From: Pseudomonas veronii
GTDB lineage: Bacteria; Pseudomonadota; Gammaproteobacteria; Pseudomonadales; Pseudomonadaceae
DNA: 64,000 bases
Direction of reading: 5' to 3'
Assembly: GCF_001439695.1 (NCBI RefSeq)
Contig: NZ_JYLL01000020.1
Location: 1 to 64,000 of the forward strand
In this document: in pieces, positions 26,590-34,090 of the stretch
Position numbering within the stretch: position 1 is the stretch's first letter
Layout: each line of letters opens with the position of its first letter
Translations under genes and position numbers: made by a program
The notes under the pieces: generated by a model
Database searches by the model: none
Told to the model about the DNA's origin: nothing
Seen by the model: only the letters and a program-made list of their open reading frames with translations

Positions 26590-28254
26590 TCAATGTGCCG
26601 ATGCGCCGCTTGCCCCCACTCCGGTTTGCCCGCGCACATACTGGTCCTCGAATGCCTCGCGCTCGGTTTTAGCACGCGCACTGTGGTCGAGCTTCGAGAA
26701 CACGTAGGCGGCGAGGAAGGCTATCGGCATGGAGAACAGCGCCGGCTGGGTGTAAGGGAACAGCGGCTCGCTGAAGTGAAACACGTCGACCCAGACCAAC
26801 TTCGACAGCACCACGAACGCCATCGCACTGACCAGCCCCAGGTAACCTCCCGCCAGCGCGCCACGCGTCGTCAGCCCGCGCCAGAACATCGAGAGAAACA
26901 GCACCGGAAAGTTCGCCGAAGCAGCGATGCCGAAGGCCAGCGCAACCATGAACGCCACGTTGGTATTCTCGAAAACGATACCCAGGCCGACCGCTACGAA
27001 CCCCAGACCCAGCGTTGCATATTTGGTCACCCGCAGCTCTTGCGCCTCACTGGCCGTGCCCTTCTTTATAACCCGCGCATACAGGTCGTGAGCAATTGCC
27101 GAGGCACCGGCCAGGGCAAGCCCGGAAACCACGGCGAGGATGGTGGCGAACGTTACCGCCGAGAGGAAACCGAGCAGCATGTTGCCACCGACGGCCTGGG
27201 CCAGGTGCATGGCAACCATATTGCCGCCGCCAAGCAGCTTGCCGCCAGTCTGACCGCCCTCGAAGTACTGCGGTTCCTGGCTGACGATGACGATCGAGGC
27301 CAGGCCGAGCAGAAAGATCACGTTGAAGAAATAGGCGATGAAACCGGTGGCATAGAGCACCGACTTGCGTGCTTCCTTGGCGTCGCTGACGGTGAAGAAA
27401 CGCATCAGAATGTGCGGCAGCCCGGCGGTGCCGAAGACCAGGCCCAAACTCAGCGAAAGCGCAGTCAGTGGGTCAGCGAGCAGGCTGCCGGGCGCCAACA
27501 GGCGGTCACCCAGACCGTGAATGCTCATTGCCCGATTGACCAGGGTGTCGTAGCTGAAGTTGAACTCGTTCATTGCCAGCAACATCACTAGGGTACCGCC
27601 GACCATCAGCAGAAAGGCCTTGATGATCTGCACCCAGGTGGTTGCAACCATGCCGCCGAAGGTCACGTAAAGCATCATCAGTGCACCGACAATCAGCAGC
27701 GCGATATGGTAATCGAGGCCGAACAACAGCTTGATCAACTGCCCGGCCCCCACCATCTGCGCCACCAGGTAGAAGCACACAACGGTCAACGAACCGATCG
27801 CTGCCATAGTCCGCACCTTGCCTTGATCGAGGCGGTACGAGGTGATGTCTGCGAAGGTGAAACGACCGAGGTTGCGCAGTCGTTCGGTCATCAGCAACAG
27901 CAGCACCGGCCAGCCGGCGAAAAACGCGATCAGGTAGATATAGCCATCCATGCCCGAGGTGTAGATCAGCGCGGTGATACCCAAAAGCGTCGACGCCGAC
28001 ATGTAGTCGCCGGCCAGCGCGAGACCGTTCTGAAAGCCCGTGATGCCGCCACCGGCGCTGTAGAAATCGGCGGTCGAACGTGTGCGCCGCGCGGCCCACC
28101 AGGTGATGCCCAGGGTGAAGACAACGAACACCATGAACATGCCGATCGCATGCAGGTTGAGCGGCTGCCGCACCGTCGCGTCCATAGTCGGCGCGGCCAG
28201 TAACGAGGTGGAGCAGAACGCTGCGCCCAGGGCGAGCAAAGTAAATGCTTTCAT
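26590..28254 (-). CDS. lvaG: Sodium/solute symporter, LvaG (ActP-like)
   Basis: A 554-residue SSS-family permease with an N-terminal signal-like segment and about 13 membrane helices, close to the acetate permease ActP (DFYSAGGGITGFQNGLALAGDYMSA is its landmark). It is the last gene of the lva operon and overlaps lvaF by four bases, like the yjcH-actP pair of E. coli. It is presumed to bring in levulinate or another short carboxylate. The IS66 fragment begins about 70 bases beyond its stop, so the original terminator may be lost. Confidence 0.9.
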   Translation of the reverse strand: MKAFTLLALGAAFCSTSLLAAPTMDATVRQPLNLHAIGMFMVFVVFTLGITWWAARRTRSTADFYSAGGGITGFQNGLALAGDYMSASTLLGITALIYTSGMDGYIYLIAFFAGWPVLLLLMTERLRNLGRFTFADITSYRLDQGKVRTMAAIGSLTVVCFYLVAQMVGAGQLIKLLFGLDYHIALLIVGALMMLYVTFGGMVATTWVQIIKAFLLMVGGTLVMLLAMNEFNFSYDTLVNRAMSIHGLGDRLLAPGSLLADPLTALSLSLGLVFGTAGLPHILMRFFTVSDAKEARKSVLYATGFIAYFFNVIFLLGLASIVIVSQEPQYFEGGQTGGKLLGGGNMVAMHLAQAVGGNMLLGFLSAVTFATILAVVSGLALAGASAIAHDLYARVIKKGTASEAQELRVTKYATLGLGFVAVGLGIVFENTNVAFMVALAFGIAASANFPVLFLSMFWRGLTTRGALAGGYLGLVSAMAFVVLSKLVWVDVFHFSEPLFPYTQPALFSMPIAFLAAYVFSKLDHSARAKTEREAFEDQYVRGQTGVGASGASAH

Positions 28255-28580
28255 CGTGCCTCCTCCTGCTCGACCTGGGCGATCAGCTCGCGGGTCATCC
28301 GGTCGAATTCACCATTGGCGCGATACACATAGAAGCCAGACAACGCGCAGAAGAACACGAACAACGCTACCCCAGCGGCTACCCCGAACGTCAGGTTCGA
28401 GCTCTCGGCCAGGCGGCGGGCGATCAACTCGGGCCAGAACGACACCAGCCCCATATAGGCGTAGAACACCGCCACGATCACCACGAGAAGGCTCAGCGTG
28501 AGCCGGTTACGTCGAGCCACCAGATCTACGAATTGGGTGTTGCCACGAATGCGTGCATACAAGGGACTGGAACTGGGCAT
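28251..28580 (-). CDS. lvaF: DUF485 inner-membrane protein, LvaF
   Basis: About 109 residues with two membrane helices (about 30-52 and 64-86) and the DUF485/YjcH pattern (FVDLVARRNRLTLSLLV). Proteins of this family are paired with ActP-type symporters. The start at 28580 gives the family length; the frame is open further upstream but the extra residues are not typical. It overlaps lvaG by four bases. Confidence 0.88.
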   Translation of the reverse strand: MPSSSPLYARIRGNTQFVDLVARRNRLTLSLLVVIVAVFYAYMGLVSFWPELIARRLAESSNLTFGVAAGVALFVFFCALSGFYVYRANGEFDRMTRELIAQVEQEEAR

Positions 28581-28639
28581 GGGATCACCTCTGACGAAAG
28601 CACTTGTTGTTATTGGAATAAGGTGTGCGGCGGCTTGAT

Positions 28640-30298
28640 TTAGTGTTCGATTGTGCTGGGTACCTCCTGTGGCGCCTTGGCCCATTCACGCAGCACGAAC
28701 TTCTGGATCTTGCCGGTCGCGGTTTTCGGCAGTTCCACCAGGGACACATGCCGCGGCGCCTTGAAATGCGCCAGGCGCTCGCGACACCAAAGAATCAGGT
28801 CGTCGCCACAGACGGTCGCCACGGCATCCGCGCGCAAAGTGACGAATGCGTGGGGTGTTTCCCCCCAATGGGAATCGGGGCGTGCTACCACGGCGGCCTC
28901 GATCACACTGGGGTGTTGATAGAGCACTTCCTCGATCTCCAGTGAGCTGATGTTCTCGCCGCCGGAGATGATGATGTCCTTGGAGCGGTCCTTGATTTCT
29001 ATGTAGCCATCCGGGTGCTGCACTGCCAGGTCACCGGTGTGCAGCCAGCCATCGGCGAACGCTGCGCGAGTCGCTGCGGGGTTGTTCAGGTAGCCCTTCA
29101 TCACCGTATTGCCGCGTACCGCCAGCTCGCCGAGGGTGACTCCATCGGCGGGTACCGGCTGGCCGCTATCGACATCAAGTACCGTGGCGTCTTCAAGCAT
29201 CGGGTGGGCTACACCTTGGCGGCTCATGAACTGGGCGCGGGCCTCCAGTGGCATTTCGTCAAGGCCCGGCTGCCACAAGCAGAGGGTGCTCGGCCCGTAG
29301 CTTTCGGTCATACCGTAGGCGTGGGTGATGCTGAAGCCTCGCGCTTCCATGGCGGCTATCACCACGCTGGGCGGCGCCGCGCCCCCTGTGATCACCGCTA
29401 CAGGCTGACCGGTGCGCCGCTCGAACTGCTCCTCGGCATGGATCAGCATCGACATCACCACCGGCGCCACACTCATATGGGTGACACCATGCTCGGCGAT
29501 GGCCGCATAGATCGGCGCGGTCTGCACCTTGCGCAGGCAGACATGGGTGCCGCCAGAGAGCGTGACCGCCCAGGTATGGCTCCAGCCGTTGCAATGGAAC
29601 ATCGGCAGCGTCCACAGGTACACGCTGCGCGGCCCGAGCTGGAAGATCAGCGCACCGGCGCAGGCGTTGAGGTAAGCCCCACGGTGATGCAGCAGCACCC
29701 CCTTGGGATCACCGGTGGTGCCTGAGGTGTAGTTGAGGGCAATTGACTGCCATTCGTTTTCCGGCAGCGAAAGCGGCCGCTTGCAATCTCCCTGGGCGAG
29801 GAACGCCTCGTAGTCCAGTTCGCCGATCAGTTCACCGCCACTGGACTGTGTATCGTCGATATCGACCACCAGCGGTCGCGTTTCCAGCAGTGCCAGCGCC
29901 TCGCGCGCAGTGGCCCCGAATTCGCGGTCACAGATCAGCAGCTTGGTAGCGGAATGGCGAAGGATGAAGGCGATACTCTGCGCTTCCAGGCGCGTATTGA
30001 TACTGACCAGTACCGCGCCTGCGCCAGGCACACCGTAGTGCGCCTCCAGCAGTTCCGGCACGTTCGGTGCGAGTACCGCAACGCGGTCACCGGGGCGAAC
30101 CCCTACCCGCTCCAGTGCGCTGGCCAGGCTACAGCTGCGTTGATGCAACTGCCGGTAGGTGTAGCGACGCGCGCCGTGAATCACCGCGTCCCGCTCTGGA
30201 TAAATGTGCGCGGCGCGCTTGAGGAACGAGACCGGCGACAGCGGCACATAGTTGGCGTCGTTGGGCGCCAACTCGGCGTCGAACATCGAAGGCATCAT
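28640..30298 (-). CDS. lvaE: Levulinyl-CoA synthetase, LvaE
   Basis: A 552-residue AMP-forming acyl-CoA ligase. Motifs: NYTSGTTGDPKGVLLHHRG, ITHAYGMTESYGPST, DGWLHTGDLAV, KDRSKDIIISGGENIS and the lysine motif PKTATGKIQKF. In the lva pathway of P. putida this enzyme activates levulinate to levulinyl-CoA. The name is given from operon position and family, not from a measured activity. It is about 45% similar by eye in layout to the ligase at 21139 and belongs to the same DmdB-like group. Confidence 0.88.
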   Translation of the reverse strand: MMPSMFDAELAPNDANYVPLSPVSFLKRAAHIYPERDAVIHGARRYTYRQLHQRSCSLASALERVGVRPGDRVAVLAPNVPELLEAHYGVPGAGAVLVSINTRLEAQSIAFILRHSATKLLICDREFGATAREALALLETRPLVVDIDDTQSSGGELIGELDYEAFLAQGDCKRPLSLPENEWQSIALNYTSGTTGDPKGVLLHHRGAYLNACAGALIFQLGPRSVYLWTLPMFHCNGWSHTWAVTLSGGTHVCLRKVQTAPIYAAIAEHGVTHMSVAPVVMSMLIHAEEQFERRTGQPVAVITGGAAPPSVVIAAMEARGFSITHAYGMTESYGPSTLCLWQPGLDEMPLEARAQFMSRQGVAHPMLEDATVLDVDSGQPVPADGVTLGELAVRGNTVMKGYLNNPAATRAAFADGWLHTGDLAVQHPDGYIEIKDRSKDIIISGGENISSLEIEEVLYQHPSVIEAAVVARPDSHWGETPHAFVTLRADAVATVCGDDLILWCRERLAHFKAPRHVSLVELPKTATGKIQKFVLREWAKAPQEVPSTIEH

Positions 30299-30442
30299 GA
30301 CCACTCCCCCGTTGCCACTCGGGCGCTGTCGAAACGATGGGCGGGTACGGCACTGTGATGTGAATACATACAATCCTCCTGACCGTTATCGGTCTGTTGT
30401 TCTTCTGGCGAAGCGACACGCATGCGGCATACGGCATACGGC

Positions 30443-31210
30443 TTACAAGCTGCTGCAGAGATGTCCTCCATCAACCACGATTTCTGCCCCGCTCATCGCC
30501 TTGCCGGCATCCGAAGCCAGTAGCAACAAGGCTCCATCCAAGTCAGCCGGCAGATTGAAACGACGGCTCGGAATGCGCGCACGCAGCTTTTCTCCGGCTT
30601 CACTGCAAAGGAATTCTTCATTCAGCTCGGTCATTACGTAGCCGGGAGCCAGGGAATTGACCCGGATGCCGTGGCGCGCCAGTTCCAGCGCCATGGCGCG
30701 GGTCAACTGAGCCAGTCCGGCCTTTGCTGCAACGTACGGGCTTACCGCACCGGCCACGCGGCTGGCGAGAATGGACGTGACATTGATCAGGCTGCCGCCC
30801 CGCCCGCCTTGCACCATTTGCCGCGCCGTTTCCTGGGCGACTATCCAGGCACCTTTGAGGTTGGTATCGAGAATCCGATCCCAGCCCTCATCGTCGTAGG
30901 CCAGCAGGTTTTGGCTGTCGCTGACGCCGGCGTTGTTGACCAGAATGTCCAGCGGGCCGATTTCATCAAGGCAGCGACAGACGTCGTCGCGGTGGGTCAC
31001 GTCGAGGGTGAATGCCTTGGCATGGCCGCCAGCCGCTTCGATCTCCTCCACCAGGCTGCGCAACGGCTCGCTGCGCCGCGCCGCCACGGCCACTTCAGCG
31101 CCGGCCGCCGCCAAGGTCAGGGCAAAATGCCGACCGAGCCCGCTGGATGCGCCAGTAACCAGGGCGCGCCGGCCGTCGAGGCTGAAAAGATGGGCAATAG
31201 AAGGCTGCAT
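30443..31210 (-). CDS. lvaD: Short-chain dehydrogenase/reductase, LvaD
   Basis: A 255-residue SDR enzyme with the cofactor motif TGASSGLGRHFA, the NNAGVS segment, catalytic serine in INVTSILAS, and YVAAKAGLAQ with the YxxxK pair. The C-terminus IVVDGGHLCSSL is standard. In the lva pathway it reduces levulinyl-CoA to 4-hydroxyvaleryl-CoA. It overlaps lvaC by one base. A gap of about 145 bases to lvaE contains no recognisable gene. Confidence 0.88.
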   Translation of the reverse strand: MQPSIAHLFSLDGRRALVTGASSGLGRHFALTLAAAGAEVAVAARRSEPLRSLVEEIEAAGGHAKAFTLDVTHRDDVCRCLDEIGPLDILVNNAGVSDSQNLLAYDDEGWDRILDTNLKGAWIVAQETARQMVQGGRGGSLINVTSILASRVAGAVSPYVAAKAGLAQLTRAMALELARHGIRVNSLAPGYVMTELNEEFLCSEAGEKLRARIPSRRFNLPADLDGALLLLASDAGKAMSGAEIVVDGGHLCSSL

Positions 31211-32382
31211 CAGTGCGCTCCTACGCGGCGGTCGAGAAGTTTTTTCGCCAGGCTCATGCGGTGCACTTCGCTCGGGCCGTCATAGATGCGAAACGGTCGA
31301 ATGTCGCGGAAGATCCGTTCGACCACGGTCTCATCGGTTACCCCTCGGCCACCAAGCACCTGCACGCAACGATCAACCACCCGCCACAACGCTTCGGAGC
31401 TGATCACTTTGGCCATGCTCGAATCGACATTGGCGCGCTGCCCTTGATCAAGCACCCAGGCGCAATGCCAGACCGCCAGGCGCACGACGTGCAGGTCCAT
31501 CATGTTGTCCGCCAGCATGAAGCCAACGCCCTGATGCTCGCCCAGCGGCTTGCCAAAGGAATCACGGGTACGGGCGTAGTCGCAGGCGATGTCATGGGCG
31601 CGTCGGGCGGCGCCAAGCCAGCGCATGCAATGGGTTAGCCGGGCGGGCGCCAAGCGCACCTGGGCATAGCGAAAGCCCGCGCCGATCTCACCCAATACAT
31701 CACTGGCCGGCACGCGCAGGTTGTCGAAGCGCAACTGGCTGTGACCACCAGTGAAGCAGCTGTCCAACGAGTTCATCTGCCGCTCGTGGATGATGCCGTC
31801 GCGGTTCATGTCCGACAGAAACATCGTCGCGCTGCCGTCTTCCATACGCGCCATGATGATCACGAAACCAGCACCATCGGCCCCAGTGATCAACCATTTG
31901 CGGCCGTTGATCAGGTAGTCGTCGCCATCGCGGGTGGCCGTGGTCCGCAGCATCGAAGGGTCGGAACCCGAGCCCGGCGCCGGTTCTGTCATGGCGAAGC
32001 AGGAGCGTATGCGGCCCTGTACCAGCGGACGCAGCCAGCGATCCTTTTGCGCCTCGGTGGCGACCACATCCATCAGGTGAATGTTGCCCTCGTCAGGCGC
32101 GTGGATATTCAGCGCCACCGGTCCCAACGGCGAGTAACCGGCTTCTTCGAAGACGATGGCTTTGGCAGCATGGCTAAGCGCCTGGCCACCCATCTCGCGG
32201 CTGGCATGGGGCGTCAACAGTCCGGCCGCACGGGCGCGCTCGATCAACTCCTGGCGCAAGGCTTCGCTCGGGCCATGGGCGGTCTGCCGTGGGTCATTTT
32301 CCAGCGGGATCACCTGCTCGGCGATAAACAGGCGGGTCTTTTCCTGCAGGGCGAGCAATTCATCGGGGATAGTGAAGTTCAT
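31210..32382 (-). CDS. lvaC: Acyl-CoA dehydrogenase-family protein, LvaC
   Basis: A 390-residue acyl-CoA dehydrogenase fold (MTEPAPGSGSDPSMLRTTA, RKWLITGADGAGF, VLGGRGVTDETVVERIFRDIRPFRIYDGPSEVHRMSLAKKLL). In the lva pathway it acts after phosphorylation, converting 4-phosphovaleryl-CoA towards 3-hydroxyvaleryl-CoA. The eukaryotic equivalents ACAD10/11 fuse this domain to a kinase domain like LvaA, which supports the assignment. Confidence 0.9.
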   Translation of the reverse strand: MNFTIPDELLALQEKTRLFIAEQVIPLENDPRQTAHGPSEALRQELIERARAAGLLTPHASREMGGQALSHAAKAIVFEEAGYSPLGPVALNIHAPDEGNIHLMDVVATEAQKDRWLRPLVQGRIRSCFAMTEPAPGSGSDPSMLRTTATRDGDDYLINGRKWLITGADGAGFVIIMARMEDGSATMFLSDMNRDGIIHERQMNSLDSCFTGGHSQLRFDNLRVPASDVLGEIGAGFRYAQVRLAPARLTHCMRWLGAARRAHDIACDYARTRDSFGKPLGEHQGVGFMLADNMMDLHVVRLAVWHCAWVLDQGQRANVDSSMAKVISSEALWRVVDRCVQVLGGRGVTDETVVERIFRDIRPFRIYDGPSEVHRMSLAKKLLDRRVGAH

Positions 32383-32434
32383 GGCTGTCCTTGTGTTCTA
32401 GGCTCGGTGCGGTGTTTGGAAAGTGCAAGCGCAC

Positions 32435-32791
32435 TCAAGGCAGCGCCTTGGGATTGCTGATCGCCAAATGCGCGAGGGTTGTCTGTTGCAGCACCTGCAG
32501 TAGCTGAGCTTGTTCATCTCCAGCGTCGAAACGACCTTCGCGGATCGCGGCGACCAGGTGCTGACGCGCAAGCTCAAGCGACAGCTGCGGATCATTCAGC
32601 AGTGCACGCAGGTGCTCGCCCTCCTCGGCGTCGGCGCGACTGCCGGCGTGATACTCGCGGACAGCGATGGCCATCGCGTTGGCCACCATCAACGTCAGGT
32701 AGCGCTTATCGGCGGGCAGTTCGGGGAGCAACGTCTGTAGCAGGGTCTGGCGAGCGATTTCCAGCAGCTCGCGGGCATCGGGGCGGTTCAT
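32435..32791 (-). CDS. lvaB: DUF6285 small protein, LvaB
   Basis: A 118-residue, mainly helical protein of the DUF6285 type (RPDARELLEIARQTLLQTLL at the start). In P. putida the equivalent protein is needed with LvaA to phosphorylate 4-hydroxyvaleryl-CoA. It overlaps lvaA by four bases, so the two are likely made in matched amounts. Confidence 0.87.
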   Translation of the reverse strand: MNRPDARELLEIARQTLLQTLLPELPADKRYLTLMVANAMAIAVREYHAGSRADAEEGEHLRALLNDPQLSLELARQHLVAAIREGRFDAGDEQAQLLQVLQQTTLAHLAISNPKALP

Positions 32792-33846
32792 CGGGCACCT
32801 CCGGTGGTCAGGCGCAGGATTTCCAGCTCCAACTCGGGCAGCAAACGCCCGGTCAGTGCTAACTCAAGCGACGGCTCTTCACCGCAGAGGTGGCGTTGCG
32901 CTTGTTGCAGGGCGATCACCGCCCAGCGCAAGGTCGCCATCACTTGCCAGTAATTCAGTTGTTCACGGTCGATGTGCAGCGTGGACACCTCGCGGTAGCC
33001 GCGTAGAAAGTCCTCCAGCGGGCCGATGCCCCCCGCTTCTAGGTCCGGTCGGGCGAATCGCCAGCAACGTGCGCTGAACCAGCCGATGTCTTCCCGCGGA
33101 TCGCCCCAGCCGGTGAATTCCCAGTCGAGTACCGCCTGCAAGCCTTCTTCGCTCGCCAGGTAGTTACCGGTGCGGTAGTCGCGGTGCAGCAAGCACACCA
33201 CACTGTCACTCGGCGCATTCAGTTCGCACCAGCGCAGGCCCCACTCCAGCACTGGATGGGCAAACGCGTGCTGGTCGAGGAACGCGCGGTAGGCAGCGAT
33301 GGCGGCGAGTGCCGGCGGCGTGCTCGGTACCGGCAGAAATTCCAGTTCTGCACTTGGCGGGCGTAGTTGATGCAGCCGCGCCAGGTTGGCCCCCAGCTCA
33401 GCGGCCAGTTGCGGATTGCCTCCGCTAGCGCATCGGCCAGTGAGCAAATGGCCGGCTGCGATCCCGGAAACCATTTCCATCAGAAAGAATGCGCGTCCAA
33501 TCACTGCAGTGTCGCGACACAACCACAGCGGCCGAGGCACTTTCACGCCGGCCCGATGGACCCGACTCAGCACCGCGAACTCTTCGGCACGGCTGAGACT
33601 GGCCGGTAGCGCGGAGACTGCATCGCTGCGCAGTACCCAGCGTTGCACGCCGGCCCAGGGGCCACCGTCGACCTGCAATTCGAGCAACCAGTTTTCCTGG
33701 ATCGCACCGCCTGAAAGCTGCTTGCGCTGCAGGATGACCACCCGATGCGCCTCGGCCTGCTCTCGGATGAAAGCCAGCAGGCCTTCGTCATTCGCCACGT
33801 CGCTGCGCACGCCAGCTGCTTGAGATGCTGCGTTGAGACTGCTCAT
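32788..33846 (-). CDS. lvaA: Phosphotransferase-family kinase, LvaA
   Basis: About 352 residues of the APH/choline-kinase fold found in ACAD10/11 N-termini. Visible motifs are the catalytic loop CLLHRDYRTGNYLA (HxDxxxxN) and the metal site VLDWEFTGWGDPREDIGW. It phosphorylates 4-hydroxyvaleryl-CoA in the lva pathway with LvaB. The ATG at 33846 is preferred to the TTG at 33849. It is the first gene of the operon, about 60 bases downstream of a sigma-54 promoter. Confidence 0.9.
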   Translation of the reverse strand: MSSLNAASQAAGVRSDVANDEGLLAFIREQAEAHRVVILQRKQLSGGAIQENWLLELQVDGGPWAGVQRWVLRSDAVSALPASLSRAEEFAVLSRVHRAGVKVPRPLWLCRDTAVIGRAFFLMEMVSGIAAGHLLTGRCASGGNPQLAAELGANLARLHQLRPPSAELEFLPVPSTPPALAAIAAYRAFLDQHAFAHPVLEWGLRWCELNAPSDSVVCLLHRDYRTGNYLASEEGLQAVLDWEFTGWGDPREDIGWFSARCWRFARPDLEAGGIGPLEDFLRGYREVSTLHIDREQLNYWQVMATLRWAVIALQQAQRHLCGEEPSLELALTGRLLPELELEILRLTTGGAR

Positions 33847-33907
33847 CAATCAATTCGCCCTGACTTTTGGATTTTTTATCGGGAGTTGCTTATGGCGTGT
33901 TAGCTAT

Positions 33908-33924
33908 AGCAACTGCCGGGCCAA
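33908..33924 (-). promoter_or_regulatory. Sigma-54 promoter of the lva operon
   Basis: Read on the minus strand the site is TTGGCCCGGCAGTTGCT, which has GG and GC exactly ten bases apart and matches the -24/-12 consensus (TTGGCACG-N4-TTGCT) except for one base. It faces lvaA, and the divergent gene encodes a sigma-54 activator. Confidence 0.85.
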
Positions 33925-34023
33925 ATCCTAACAGGCCTTCGTCAATCAAGCGCAAAGCCCCGCCATGCCTGGGCTGCAGCAGCTCACTTGAAATGCAGGG
34001 TGCATCACCACGCTGAATATCCG

Positions 34024-34078
34024 TTTCACTATCGAGACAAATCTGTTCAACTATGAAAAATAATTTCATATTTGAAAT
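34024..34078. promoter_or_regulatory. Three operator-like inverted repeats between lvaA and lvaR
   Basis: The pattern TTTCA-N4-TGAAA occurs at 34064-34077 (perfect), 34045-34058 (one mismatch) and 34024-34037 (two mismatches). Steps of 21 and 19 bases keep them on one side of the helix. They lie about 100-150 bases upstream of the sigma-54 promoter and overlap the lvaR leader, fitting an enhancer site for LvaR and autoregulation. Confidence 0.65.
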
Positions 34079-34090
34079 GAGGAGTTGTGC

